The position numbers and the translations under genes are program-made. Below are positions 29,925-39,050 of a DNA stretch of 61,188 nt, piece by piece. The number at the start of each line of letters is the position of its first letter. Position 1 is the first letter of the stretch. Source of the DNA: Streptomyces triticagri (GTDB lineage Bacteria > Actinomycetota > Actinomycetes > Streptomycetales > Streptomycetaceae); NCBI RefSeq assembly GCF_003429565.1, contig NZ_QUAK01000068.1:1-61188 (forward strand). Direction: 5' to 3'. The notes beneath the pieces were generated by a model. The model had not been told where the DNA came from. It saw only the letters and a list, made by a program, of their open reading frames with translations, and did not search any database.

Positions 29925-31556
29925 TCACCCCTTGCTGACCGCCGCCAGGATCTCCGGCAGTCGGTTCGCCGTGCGCGGAGCGGCCAGGCGCAGGCCGCCG
30001 AGGGTGACGAGCCAGCCGTAGGCCGTGCCGATCGGGAGGAGCAGCCACAGCCAGTCGTGCGCGCCCGAGAGATGCATCCAGATCGTCAGGGCGAGCAGCG
30101 GCGCGCAGATCACCGCCGCCGCGAGCATCCCGCCGAAGATCGAGATCCAGGCGAGGCCGGCCTGCCCGGGCGCGACGTTCTTGTGCCCCTCCTGCGGGAT
30201 CGAGTACGCATAGCTCGCCGAGGCCCAGGCACCGGTCGCGAGCATCGCACCGAGCAGCGCGAAGGACAGCCCGAAGGTCTCCGGCAGCGCCCCCCAGTCG
30301 CCGATCATGCCCGTGGTCAGGAGTGTGACGAGGGCCGCGTACGGCAGCGTGACGACCAGCAACGCCAGGGCGCGGGCGCGCAGTTCGAGATAGGCGTCCC
30401 GGGGCGAGGAGATCGTCATGGCGACCATCCAGAAGGCCGAGGTGTCCTGGCCGAACTGGTTGTACATCTGGGTGCCGAGCATGCCCGCCGCGAAGCAGGC
30501 GAAGTACACCGAGCCGGTGCCCTGCAGGGCGTTGAACACCGGCACGATCAGGCCGATCGCGAGCGAGGTCACCCACGCCGCCTTGGTCTTGGGGTCCCGC
30601 CAGACGTAGCGCAGGGTGCGCTCCATCGCCGTGCCGGTGCGGCCCGCGGGCAGCAGCCGGGACAGGCCCGTGGAGCGCTCCTTGTCGGCGCTCTGCTCGG
30701 CGGCGGCGAGCGTCGAACCGTCCGGCATGGTCATCAGGCGGGTCAGGCTCCGCTGCCACCACCACAGCAGGGCGCCGAGGGCCAGTGCGGACAGGGCGAG
30801 TTGGGCGAGCGCCACCGGGTAGGCGCCGTCGCCCGCCGAGTCGACCGCGGCGATCGAGGAGGCGGGCGGGATCCAGCGCACCACGTCGGCGTACGGTTCG
30901 AGGGGCTCGAGGCCGCCGGCCCGCCCGAGCCGCTGGGCGCCGAAGTTCACCACCTGCGCGCCGACCGCGATGATCAGTCCGCTCAGTACGGCCAGGTCGC
31001 GGCCCTTGCGGCTGGTCAGCAGGCGGGTGTTGGCGGCGGCCACGGCACGGGCGAGCGCCACGCACACCAGGATCGTGAGCACCCCGGCGAACACCCCGAC
31101 GACCACGGCCGCCGCGCCGTGCGCGACGGCGATCACCGAGCCGAGCACGAGACAGAGCGTGAACAGCGGGCCGATGCCCACGAGCGACGCCGCGAGCAGC
31201 GCGCCGACCAGCGGCTTCGCCCGCAGCGGCAGCATCACCAGACGGGTCGGGTCGAGGGTCTCGTCGCCGCTCGGGAAGAACAGCGGCATCACGGCCCAGC
31301 CGAGCGCGAGGACCGCCGTGAGCAGCACCACGACGGTCGCCGCGTGCTCATGGCCGCGCAGCAGCAGCAGGCCGAGCAGCTGGAGCGCCGCGAAGAGCAG
31401 CGAGAAGACCATCGAGGCGATGTACGCGGCCCGCCGGCCGGCCGACTGGCGCAGCCCGTTGCGCAGCAGGGACAGCTTCAGGCGGACCATCACGGGCGTC
31501 AGGGCGGCCGTGGTGTTCGGCGGGGCGGTGGGCTTGACCGGGGTCGTGGTGCTCAT
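29925..31556 (-). CDS. ABC transporter membrane protein (exporter, ABC-2-like)
   Basis: A 543-residue polytopic protein with about 12 hydrophobic segments and a central hydrophilic loop (residues ~275-320). N-terminal ~20 residues are Thr/Pro-rich. It pairs with the ATPase gene just upstream (31553-31556 overlap, ATGA). The single long permease plus one ATPase implies a homodimeric exporter, of unknown substrate. No familiar drug or lipid signature is seen. Confidence 0.88.
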   Translation of the reverse strand: MSTTTPVKPTAPPNTTAALTPVMVRLKLSLLRNGLRQSAGRRAAYIASMVFSLLFAALQLLGLLLLRGHEHAATVVVLLTAVLALGWAVMPLFFPSGDETLDPTRLVMLPLRAKPLVGALLAASLVGIGPLFTLCLVLGSVIAVAHGAAAVVVGVFAGVLTILVCVALARAVAAANTRLLTSRKGRDLAVLSGLIIAVGAQVVNFGAQRLGRAGGLEPLEPYADVVRWIPPASSIAAVDSAGDGAYPVALAQLALSALALGALLWWWQRSLTRLMTMPDGSTLAAAEQSADKERSTGLSRLLPAGRTGTAMERTLRYVWRDPKTKAAWVTSLAIGLIVPVFNALQGTGSVYFACFAAGMLGTQMYNQFGQDTSAFWMVAMTISSPRDAYLELRARALALLVVTLPYAALVTLLTTGMIGDWGALPETFGLSFALLGAMLATGAWASASYAYSIPQEGHKNVAPGQAGLAWISIFGGMLAAAVICAPLLALTIWMHLSGAHDWLWLLLPIGTAYGWLVTLGGLRLAAPRTANRLPEILAAVSKG

Positions 31557-32323
31557 CGGGCGCCGCCCCCGAGCCAGTCCAGGGAGCTGCCGTCCTGGAG
31601 CCCGCCCGCGCCGACCAGTTCGAGGAACGCGTCCTGCAGCGAGGTGGCGTCACCGCGCACCTCCTCGAGGGTGCCCTGTGCGCGGATGCGTCCGGCGGCC
31701 ATCACCGCGACCCAGTCGCACAGCGACTCCACCAGCTCCATCACATGGCTGGAGAAGACCACCGTCGCGCCGGAGGCGGTGTACCGCTCGAGCACGACCC
31801 GGATGGTCTGCGCGGAGACCGGGTCCACGCCCTCGAACGGCTCGTCCAGGAACAGCACTTCGGGATTGTGCAGCAGCGCGGACGCAAGGCCGATCTTCTT
31901 GCGCATACCGGTCGAGTAGTCGACGACGAGCTTGTGCTGGGAGCCCGCCAGGTCGAGTACGTCCAGGAGCTGGGTGGCCCGCTTGTCCACCTCCTCGCCC
32001 GGCAGGCCGCGCAACCGGCCGGTGTACTCGAGGAGTTCACGCCCCGAGAGCCGCTCGAAGAGCCGCAGGCCCTCGGGCAGTACGCCGATCCTGGCCTTCA
32101 CCTCGGCCGGATCGCGCCACACGTCGTGGCCGACCACGTGGACGCTGCCCTGGTCCGGCCTGAGCAGGCCGGTGACCATGGACAGGGTGGTCGTCTTGCC
32201 CGCGCCGTTCGGCCCGACGAGGCCGATGAACTTGCCCGCCGGCAGGACCAGATCGATCCCGGACACGGCGATCTGCTCGCCGAAGCGTTTCCACAGGCCC
32301 TCTACGCGTACTGCCTCGTCCAC
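31553..32323 (-). CDS. ABC transporter ATP-binding protein
   Basis: A 256-residue ATPase. Walker A GLVGPNGAGKTT, signature YSTGMRKKIGLASAL (LSGGQ replaced by YSTGM, as in many drug/lipid exporters such as the NatA/DrrA-like set), Walker B VLFLDEPFEGVDP and H-loop FSSHVMELVE. GTG start at 32323 after GGAGGGA. It energises the membrane protein encoded immediately downstream. Confidence 0.95.
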   Translation of the reverse strand: MDEAVRVEGLWKRFGEQIAVSGIDLVLPAGKFIGLVGPNGAGKTTTLSMVTGLLRPDQGSVHVVGHDVWRDPAEVKARIGVLPEGLRLFERLSGRELLEYTGRLRGLPGEEVDKRATQLLDVLDLAGSQHKLVVDYSTGMRKKIGLASALLHNPEVLFLDEPFEGVDPVSAQTIRVVLERYTASGATVVFSSHVMELVESLCDWVAVMAAGRIRAQGTLEEVRGDATSLQDAFLELVGAGGLQDGSSLDWLGGGAR

Positions 32324-32383
32324 CGGTGCTTCCCTCCGAACCCACGCCCCGAACCCGCGTCCCGTACGCGTGGCCTGCTGACG

Positions 32384-32460
32384 ATCACGGTGCTGTCGAA
32401 CACGGTCCTGTCGATCACGACGCCGTCGGCCGCGACGCAGTCGATCACCATGCTCATGGT
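32384..32460. repeat. degenerate direct repeats upstream of the ABC exporter operon
   Basis: GATCACGGTGCTGTCGA, AACACGGTCCTGTCGA and TCGATCAC units repeat imperfectly across about 77 bp in the promoter region of the exporter operon. They may bind a regulator; the spacing is irregular. Confidence 0.35.
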
Positions 32461-32534
32461 CACGATACGGACCGGAGGGCTTTTCGCGCGCACGTTCTAC
32501 GGGGCGAGGGGCCCGGAGGGCGGATGCGCCGGCT

Positions 32535-33218
32535 TCAGCGCCGCTCGCGGGCGCAGGCGTACGCGAGCGGGCTGATCAGTTCGTCGGCGTCCGGCAGCCA
32601 GCGGTTGGCCGCGGTCGGCCGGCAGGCCCACTGGACGGCGCCGCCGCGGCCGAAGCGGGTGGGCGGCGCGGCGATCCAGTCGCCCTCACCGAGCGGGCGC
32701 AGATCGAGCTTGGCGGGCGGCCAGCCGAGCTTGCGCACCAGGTCCGGGACCTGCGCCGCGGTGCCGGGCAGCGCCAGGAACTGCATCCGGCGATCGGGGG
32801 TGACGGTGACCGGGCCGAGGGTGAGCTCCATCCGCTCCATCCGGGCCAGGGCCAGGAAGCCGGCCGTCTCGGGGACGTCGATCGCGTCGAAGGTGCGCCC
32901 GGTCGGCAGCAGGATCGAGGCCCCCGGCTGCTTCGTCCACAGCCGGCGCACCGCGCGGGCGCTGCCGGTCGCCTGCGCCGCCCAGTCGTCGCGCGCGGGG
33001 TGCGCGCCGGGGCGTGCGCAGCCGGTGTCCCCGCAGGAGCAGCGCACCGCCCCGGCGTCGTCCTCGACGGGCGACAGGCTGGTGCCGGGGAACACGTCCC
33101 AGTGCCGCTCCTCGGCGTACCGCACGGCATGGTCGGTGAGTTGACCGCCGTCGGTCAGTCGCTCCCCGCGCTGCTGGGGGATCTGGCCGGCTCCGGTGAC
33201 TTCGATCGTCTCTTCCAC
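32535..33218 (-). CDS. stand-alone bifunctional primase/polymerase (prim-pol) domain protein
   Basis: A 227-residue protein made up mostly of one domain resembling the N-terminal prim-pol fold found in replication proteins of actinobacterial plasmids and phages. CSCGDTGCARPGAHPARDDW is the typical Cys/His segment, and later stretches (SILLPTGRTFDAIDVP) fit the family. No helicase domain follows. GTG start at 33218. Small stand-alone copies are common on Streptomyces chromosomes; activity is unproven. I do not see the acidic catalytic pair clearly. Confidence 0.75.
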   Translation of the reverse strand: MEETIEVTGAGQIPQQRGERLTDGGQLTDHAVRYAEERHWDVFPGTSLSPVEDDAGAVRCSCGDTGCARPGAHPARDDWAAQATGSARAVRRLWTKQPGASILLPTGRTFDAIDVPETAGFLALARMERMELTLGPVTVTPDRRMQFLALPGTAAQVPDLVRKLGWPPAKLDLRPLGEGDWIAAPPTRFGRGGAVQWACRPTAANRWLPDADELISPLAYACARERR

Positions 33219-33694
33219 GCACCACTCAACTTCCGCCGCAGATCCGGGTTACGGCCGCCGAGCGCCCGCCCTGCGCGCTGGTCGGGCGCATCGATTCTGC
33301 ACGGGGGTGTGTCCGCAAAGTCCCGCACGGCACTCACGGCGCCCGGCACGCACTCTCGCCGCACCGGCCGAAAGCCCAAGTACGGTCCAGTACGAGGACT
33401 TCCGGCCGGCACGCCGAGAGCACGCACCGGACACCGCGAGCACCGCACGGGACTTTGCGGACACACCCTGGGGCGCATGGGTGCATGTCCGGGGGCGCGC
33501 AGCACGATCCGCTCCTGCGTTGGGTAGCCGAACGGGAGGAAACGCCGCAGTCCGGAGGGTTTCGGCAGGCCCGTCGCACTGCGTGGATTCCGTGCACATC
33601 TCGCATGTCTGGTTATGTCCCGCATCTTCCGTTTGCCGGCGGGGCATTGATCATCGGGGATGTTGTCTCTCGGCGCACACCAGGGGGTTACGCC
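33219..33694. other. 476-bp gene-free region holding a large imperfect palindrome
   Basis: Contains the inverted-repeat element at 33307-33466 and, to its right, the promoter region of the NsdA-like gene. No gene is supported on either strand; reading frames through the palindrome are by-products of its base composition. Confidence 0.6.
33307..33466. repeat. ~160-bp imperfect long palindrome (dispersed Streptomyces element)
   Basis: Perfect 18-bp ends gtgtgtccgcaaagtccc (33307-33324) and its reverse complement (33449-33466) flank inner partly paired arms (CTCTCGCCG...GGCCG with CCGGCCGGCACGCCGAGAG) around a centre reading GGTCCAGTACGAGGAC. The same TCCAGTACGAGG core and the GGACTTTGCGGACA end motif recur in the element at 60862-61140. 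Confidence 0.85.
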
Positions 33695-35077
33695 ATGGCC
33701 GCAAGGCCTCTCGTCGCGCGACAGCCGAACGAACGGCTGCAGTCGCTCATCCAGGAAGCCGGCTGCTCCAACGCCGGACTCGCCCGCCGGGTCAATCTCT
33801 GCGGCGCGGAGCACGGCCTCGACCTTCGCTACGACAAGACGTCCGTCGCCCGCTGGCTGCGCGGCCAGCAGCCGCGCGGCCGGGCGCCCGCGGTGATCGC
33901 CGAGGCGATCGGCCGCAAGCTGGGCCGCACCGTCACCATCGACGAGATCGGCATGGCCAACGGCAAGAATCTGGCCTCCGGAGTCGGCCTGCAGTTCTCG
34001 CCGACCGTGCTCGGTGCGATGGAGCAGGTCTGCGAGCTGTGGCGCAGCGACGTCGGCCGCCGCGACTTCCTCGCCGGATCCTCGGTCGCCGCGTCCGCGC
34101 TCGTCGAGCCGAGCCGCGACTGGCTGATCACCGCCACCGACGCCCATGTCGCCCGGTCCGCCGGCCCGCGCGTCGGCCCGTCCGACGTGGCCGCGGTGCG
34201 CGCGATGACCGACTCGCTGGTACGCCTGGACCACCAGTACGGCAGCGGGCACGTACGGCCCGTGGTGGTGCACTACCTCAACTCGGTGGTGTCGGGTCTG
34301 CTCGCCGGGTCGTACCGGGAGGCGGTCGGGCGTGAACTCTTCGGCGCGGTGGCCCGGTTGACCGAGGTCGCCGGCTACATGGCGGTGGACACCGGGCAGC
34401 CCGGGCTCGCCCAGCGCTACTACATCCAGGCCCTCCGGCTCGCCCAGGCCGCCGGCGACCGCGGCTACGGCGGATACGTACTGGCGGCGTCCATGAGCCA
34501 CTTGGCCGCTCAGCTCGGCAATCCTCGGGAGATCTCCCAGCTCGCGCGGGCCGCGCAGGAGGGCGCACGCGGGCGCGTCACACCGCGTACCGAGGCGATG
34601 TTCTACGCGGCCGAGGCGCGCGGGCACGCCCTGCTGGGGGACGGGCGCTCGGCGCAGTCGGTGGCGTCGCGCGCGCAGAGCGCGATGGAGCGGGCGACGG
34701 CGCACTCCGGGGACGACCCGGTGTGGATCGCGCACTTCGACGAGGCCTATCTGGCCGACGAGTTGGCGCACTGCCACCGCGATCTGGGACGGCCGGAGGA
34801 ATCGGCGCGGGCGGCCCGCGAGTCGCTCGAGGGCCATCCGGAGGGCCGTGCCAGGCGGCGGGCGATCGGTCTTCTGCTGCTCGCCACCGCCGAGTTGGAG
34901 CAGCGGGAGGTGGAGCAGGCCTGCCACACCGGGACGCGGGCCGTGGAGCTCCTGGCCACGCTGCGCTCCAACCGCGGCGCCGAGTATCTGGACGACTTCC
35001 GCGCGCGGCTCGAACCGTACGCCCGGACGCCCGCGGTACGGGACTTCGGCGCCCGGGTCGACGCGCGGGCGGCCTGA
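33695..35077 (+). CDS. NsdA-like regulator: helix-turn-helix and TPR protein
   Basis: A 460-residue protein. The N-terminal ~75 residues form a divergent XRE-like DNA-binding region (GCSNAGLARRVNLCGA, TSVARWLRGQQPRG). The rest is helical with tetratricopeptide-like repeats (AQRYYIQALRLAQAAGDRGY, ELAHCHRDLGRPEESARAAR). This architecture is that of the Streptomyces NsdA family, which holds back sporulation and antibiotic production. A hydrophobic Ala/Gly stretch RRDFLAGSSVAASA resembles a TAT motif but is internal, as in the family. ATG at 33695. Confidence 0.85.
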   Translation: MAARPLVARQPNERLQSLIQEAGCSNAGLARRVNLCGAEHGLDLRYDKTSVARWLRGQQPRGRAPAVIAEAIGRKLGRTVTIDEIGMANGKNLASGVGLQFSPTVLGAMEQVCELWRSDVGRRDFLAGSSVAASALVEPSRDWLITATDAHVARSAGPRVGPSDVAAVRAMTDSLVRLDHQYGSGHVRPVVVHYLNSVVSGLLAGSYREAVGRELFGAVARLTEVAGYMAVDTGQPGLAQRYYIQALRLAQAAGDRGYGGYVLAASMSHLAAQLGNPREISQLARAAQEGARGRVTPRTEAMFYAAEARGHALLGDGRSAQSVASRAQSAMERATAHSGDDPVWIAHFDEAYLADELAHCHRDLGRPEESARAARESLEGHPEGRARRRAIGLLLLATAELEQREVEQACHTGTRAVELLATLRSNRGAEYLDDFRARLEPYARTPAVRDFGARVDARAA

Positions 35078-35293
35078 GCCACCTGCGCTTCCACGGCGTG
35101 AGCCAGCTCATGCGCGAGCTGCGTCACAGTGTCCGGATCGGCTCCGTCGCTGCTGGGGACGGCCTTAATCAGCGTACGGGGCACGGGTCTTGTTACTGCG
35201 GTGCCAGGGGGCCGCTGCTGCGTGGAAAGGGGGCTCGGGGACCCGGTAGCGTGAAGCGACGATTGCGAAGGTCCCCCAGGTGTAGGAGTACCG

Positions 35294-37000
35294 GTGACGC
35301 AGAGCGGACAGGGCGAGGAGCCGCAGTATCCCGCGGCACGGCCCGCGCACGAGGGCGTCGTGCTGCCCGCGGACGGCGGGGAGCCCCTCATATCCGGCGG
35401 CCTTCCGGACCAGACCGTACCGGCCGGTGGACTGCCCTGGGGGCAGCCGTGGGGACCGGGTCAGGACGGTGCGGGGGCCGGGGGGCCCGGACAGGGCGGC
35501 TACGGCGACGGCTCGTACGGCGACGGGTCCCAGGAGGGCCCTTCGTACGGCGACGGGTCCCAGGGCGGCCCGTCGTACGGCGACCCGTCTCCGGGTGACG
35601 CGCCCTACGGTGGCCCCGCCCCGTACGCCGAGGGCTCCGCCGCGTGGGCGCAGCAGCCCGGGGCGACTCCCGCGAGCCCGGCCGGTTCGCCGCCGGCCGG
35701 AGTCGACGAGGGGGCCACGCAGTACATCCCGCCGGTCCCAGCCGATCCCGGCGCCGCCGACGAGGGCGCGACCCAACTCATTCCGCCTGTACCGGGACAG
35801 AACGGCCCTCCCGGACCGATGCCGGGGACCGACGCCGCGGCGGCAGGCCCCGGCTTCCCACCCGCCCAGGGCGCGCACGCCGCGCCGTCACCCGGCGCCC
35901 ACGCGGCCCCGACCGCCCCCTCGGGTCCGCCCGCGTACGCCCCGCAGGACCCGGCTCCCGGCCTCCCCGGCGCCCTGCCGCCCGAGCAGCCCGTGGACGC
36001 CACCCAGTTCCTCGGCCGCAGGTCCGACGTACCGCAGCAGGCGCCGCCGGCGCACCGCGCCCCGCAGCCGTCCGCGGCCGCCGGCGCCGACCCCGACGTC
36101 GAGGCCACCCAGTACATCGCCCCCGTCCCCGCGCAGCCGACCGGTGCCCCGTACGGCATCCGGCCCGGGGCGCCGGGCGACCGGCAGCCGCCGCCCGAGT
36201 TCGACAGCCTCTTCCGCAACGAGCCGGCCCCGGGCGGCGACGGCACCGACTCGACGCAGCAGATGCCCCGCTTCGAGGCCCCGGCGCCGCACCGGTCCCC
36301 GGACCCGGGCGGTGAGCCGCCGCGCGGCCGCGCAGCGAACCGCCGCGCCGCCTCCGAGGGCTCCTCGAGCACCGGATCCAAGGTCCCGATGCTGGCCGCG
36401 ATCGGCGTCGCCATCGCGCTCGTCGGCCTCGGCGCGGGCGTCCTGATCAACATGGCCGGAGGCGACGACAGCTCCGACGAACCGCGCACCGTCGCCGCGA
36501 CCGACCCGACGAAGAAGTCCGAGCCCAGCCCGTCGCCGACGGCCGACCCCGCCAAGGAGCAGGCCGAGCAGCTCGACAAGCTCCTCGAGGACAGCAACAA
36601 CAGCCGGGCCGCGGTGATCCGCTCCGTCGAGCTCATCAAGTCCTGCAAGAACCTGCCGCAGGCCGCCCGCGACCTGCGCGGCGCCGCCCGCCAGCGCACC
36701 AGCCTGGTCACCCGCCTCGCCGAGCTGAAGGTCGACAAGATCCCGGACAACGCGCGGCTGACCGCCTCCCTCAACCGCGCCTGGAAGGCCTCCGCATCGG
36801 CGGACAACCACTACGCGGCCTGGGCCGGCGAGACCTGCAAGGGCAAGGGCAAGAACAAGAAGGCCGGCCAGACCCCGCACAAGCGCTCCGGCGACCGCCA
36901 GAGCGGCGTCGCCTCCGCGGCGAAGAAGCAGGCCGTCGGCATCTGGAACCCGCTGGCCACGAAGTACCAGCTCACCCAGCGCCAGCCCGTCGACCTCTGA
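35294..37000 (+). CDS. membrane-anchored protein with repeated TQ motifs and Gly/Pro-rich cytoplasmic region
   Basis: A 568-residue protein: ~360 residues of disordered Pro/Gly/Ala-rich sequence, one transmembrane helix (~365-390, MLAAIGVAIALVGLGAGVLI), then an outer helical domain with two Cys. The N-terminal part has the tandem YGDGSQxGPS repeat and five Thr-Gln motifs: GATQYIPPVP (Thr142), GATQLIPPVP (160), DATQFLG (237), EATQYIAPVP (272) and DSTQQMP (321). Repeated TQ motifs suggest phosphothreonine docking for FHA or kinase partners. GTG start. Function unknown. Confidence 0.8.
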   Translation: MTQSGQGEEPQYPAARPAHEGVVLPADGGEPLISGGLPDQTVPAGGLPWGQPWGPGQDGAGAGGPGQGGYGDGSYGDGSQEGPSYGDGSQGGPSYGDPSPGDAPYGGPAPYAEGSAAWAQQPGATPASPAGSPPAGVDEGATQYIPPVPADPGAADEGATQLIPPVPGQNGPPGPMPGTDAAAAGPGFPPAQGAHAAPSPGAHAAPTAPSGPPAYAPQDPAPGLPGALPPEQPVDATQFLGRRSDVPQQAPPAHRAPQPSAAAGADPDVEATQYIAPVPAQPTGAPYGIRPGAPGDRQPPPEFDSLFRNEPAPGGDGTDSTQQMPRFEAPAPHRSPDPGGEPPRGRAANRRAASEGSSSTGSKVPMLAAIGVAIALVGLGAGVLINMAGGDDSSDEPRTVAATDPTKKSEPSPSPTADPAKEQAEQLDKLLEDSNNSRAAVIRSVELIKSCKNLPQAARDLRGAARQRTSLVTRLAELKVDKIPDNARLTASLNRAWKASASADNHYAAWAGETCKGKGKNKKAGQTPHKRSGDRQSGVASAAKKQAVGIWNPLATKYQLTQRQPVDL

Positions 37001-37027
37001 CCGGCCACGGCGGACCGGGCCGGGGCG

Positions 37028-37044
37028 GCCGGATCAGATCCGGC
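37028..37044. terminator. hairpin between convergent genes
   Basis: GCCGGAT-CAG-ATCCGGC; the loop overlaps the stop codon of the minus-strand lipoprotein gene. Probable shared terminator. Confidence 0.5.
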
Positions 37045-38353
37045 TGTCCTCCAGCTCCGAGGACACGTCGACGGCCTTCTTGCGGGCCGCGACCAGGCGC
37101 CCGTCGCGGACCACCTGGAAGGTCACGTGCGCATTGACCAGGCGCGGGAACTCGCGCGCCGCGATGGTGTCCTCGAAGCGCCAGCGCAGCGGCGGGGTGA
37201 GCCCGCCCGTGGTGGCCTTCACGCCCGAGTTGAGCGCACGGCTGATCGTGCGCGCGGTCACCTCGTCGTCGAGCGACTCGACGACCTGCCGCAGTACGGA
37301 GTACGCGATCCAGGTCGTCTGCACCGCGGCCGACGCCGGATCGATCCGGTTGTCGTCGAAGGCGTGCTTGCGGATCACCTCGCGCATCGGGTCCCAGCGC
37401 TTGTCGTCGGCCGCCGGGTACCAGCCGGTGACATAAGCCCCCTCGTACGGGCCGGCCTTGCCGCCGGAGCGGTCCACCAGGGACTGGTCCACGCTGCCGA
37501 GCACCGAGGAGATCCGCACCTGCTGATAGTCCTCCCTGGCCCGGCGGAACGAGTCGAAGAACGTGTCCGTACGGTCCCCGAGCGCGGCCGTGACGCAGCC
37601 GGAGCGGGAACGCTCAGCCGCGCCCGCCTGACCCAGCTCGGCCACGAGCGCCGGGTTCGCGCCCGCCTGGTTCAGCGCCTCCTCGGCCTTGGAGGTGAAC
37701 TCCGTGGCGTCCTCGGCGGCGCGGATGTCGGCGACCTCCGCGCCGTTGCCCGCCGCCAGGCCCGACTCCATGATCCTTGGCAGGTCGTCGCCGGCGACGG
37801 TGTCCGGGCGTACCAGCGAGACCCGGTCGCAGGCCTTGGCGAGCTGCCGGCCGTTGCCCGCCATCAGGGCGACCAGACCGCCGTTGACCGGATACGACTG
37901 GGAGCTGGTGAACTCCTCGTTGGTGAGCCCGAATCCGCCGATGTAGGGGATGCCGGCCGCCTCCAGCGGGGACAGGAAGGAACGCGCGTGCTGGCTGTAG
38001 GAGCCGACGACGGCGACCACGTCCTCCTTGACGGCGCGGCGCGCGCAGTCGCCGGCGCCGGCGGCGTCGTTGTGCTCGTTGCAGGTGACGACCTCGAGGT
38101 CGCGGCCGTCCAGGCCGCCGTTCGCATTGACCCAGCGCGCGTACGCCTGGGCCATCGCCGGGACGCCCGGCACATTGGTCGCCCGGGTCTTCTCCGGGGC
38201 CCAGGTCATCACCACCACGGGCTCCCCGGAGCCCCCCGCAGCCCCAGGGAGCACGCCGCAGCCGCTCAGTGACGTCGCACACACCGCGAGGGCCGCGCCG
38301 AGCGCGACGCTGACGAAGGGGCGAGTGGACTTGGTGCGTCGCCGAGCGGTCAT
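37034..38353 (-). CDS. ABC-type branched-chain amino-acid-like substrate-binding lipoprotein
   Basis: A 439-residue type I periplasmic-binding-fold protein (Peripla_BP_6). The lipoprotein signal has lipobox SLSGCG (Cys ~32), followed by a Gly/Ser linker. The ligand domain shows AMAQAYARWVNANGGLDGRD and VVAVVGSYSQHARSFL. No permease or ATPase gene is adjacent, so it is either an orphan binding protein or serves a transporter encoded elsewhere. The ATG at 38353 has only a weak ribosome site. Confidence 0.9.
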   Translation of the reverse strand: MTARRRTKSTRPFVSVALGAALAVCATSLSGCGVLPGAAGGSGEPVVVMTWAPEKTRATNVPGVPAMAQAYARWVNANGGLDGRDLEVVTCNEHNDAAGAGDCARRAVKEDVVAVVGSYSQHARSFLSPLEAAGIPYIGGFGLTNEEFTSSQSYPVNGGLVALMAGNGRQLAKACDRVSLVRPDTVAGDDLPRIMESGLAAGNGAEVADIRAAEDATEFTSKAEEALNQAGANPALVAELGQAGAAERSRSGCVTAALGDRTDTFFDSFRRAREDYQQVRISSVLGSVDQSLVDRSGGKAGPYEGAYVTGWYPAADDKRWDPMREVIRKHAFDDNRIDPASAAVQTTWIAYSVLRQVVESLDDEVTARTISRALNSGVKATTGGLTPPLRWRFEDTIAAREFPRLVNAHVTFQVVRDGRLVAARKKAVDVSSELEDSRI

Positions 38354-38512
38354 GAACCTGCACGATTCCGCCCCACTCCTAACCTCCGAGTGACCCCGCC
38401 TCAACGCCCGGTGACGCACAGGTGAATAGCGGGAGCCGCCGAGCCGGCCCCCGACGACCCCGGGCCGACCCGCACCGGGCGGTCGCGAAGCGGAAACGTA
38501 CGATCGGCAACC

Positions 38513-39007
38513 GTGCAAAGCTCGGACAACTCTTCCCGTCGCGGCCGTCGCTCCTCCACCATGGGCGGCATGGCTCTCAACGACATGCCGTGGTGGCGCT
38601 GGCGCAGCAATGTGCGCTCGGCCCTGCACATGCTGTCCGACCCCGTCTTCCAGCAGGAGTGCTGGCTGGCCGGACGCGAGGAGTACGGGGACGTCACCGA
38701 CGCCGTGTACCGCCTGGTCGAGGACACCTGGCTGGACAACTGGTCCGCGGAGAAATACGTCGGCACGATCTTCCGCGACGCGTCGGAGGCGTCCCTGGTC
38801 GATGTCGCCGTCCTCAGGGTGCTGCGCATCATGCACGAGGTCGGCCCCGACGCCCCGGTCTCCGCGTATCTGGAGCACCAGGGCTGGCCGGAGGCGGTCC
38901 GGGCGGCCCGCGAGGCGCATGTGGCGCTCGCCGCGGGTGACGGCGAGGATCCGGACTCGCCGCCGAAGACGCTCGAGGTGCTCCGCATCCTGACCCGCTC
39001 GGCCTGA
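38513..39007 (+). CDS. SCO4402-family protein of unknown function
   Basis: A 164-residue protein. The conserved part begins at MALNDMPWWRWRSNVRSAL, with WLDNWSAEKYVGTIFRDASE further on. I recognise it as the Streptomyces SCO4402 family, named only for its genome position; no function is known to me. GTG 38513 is used because codon third positions stay GC-rich; ATGs at 38561 or 38570 are possible. It lies 43 bp ahead of purU. Confidence 0.8.
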   Translation: MQSSDNSSRRGRRSSTMGGMALNDMPWWRWRSNVRSALHMLSDPVFQQECWLAGREEYGDVTDAVYRLVEDTWLDNWSAEKYVGTIFRDASEASLVDVAVLRVLRIMHEVGPDAPVSAYLEHQGWPEAVRAAREAHVALAAGDGEDPDSPPKTLEVLRILTRSA

Positions 39008-39050
39008 CGGCCCGAGCACCCGCGGCCGGGCGTGTGCGATCCTTCCGCAC

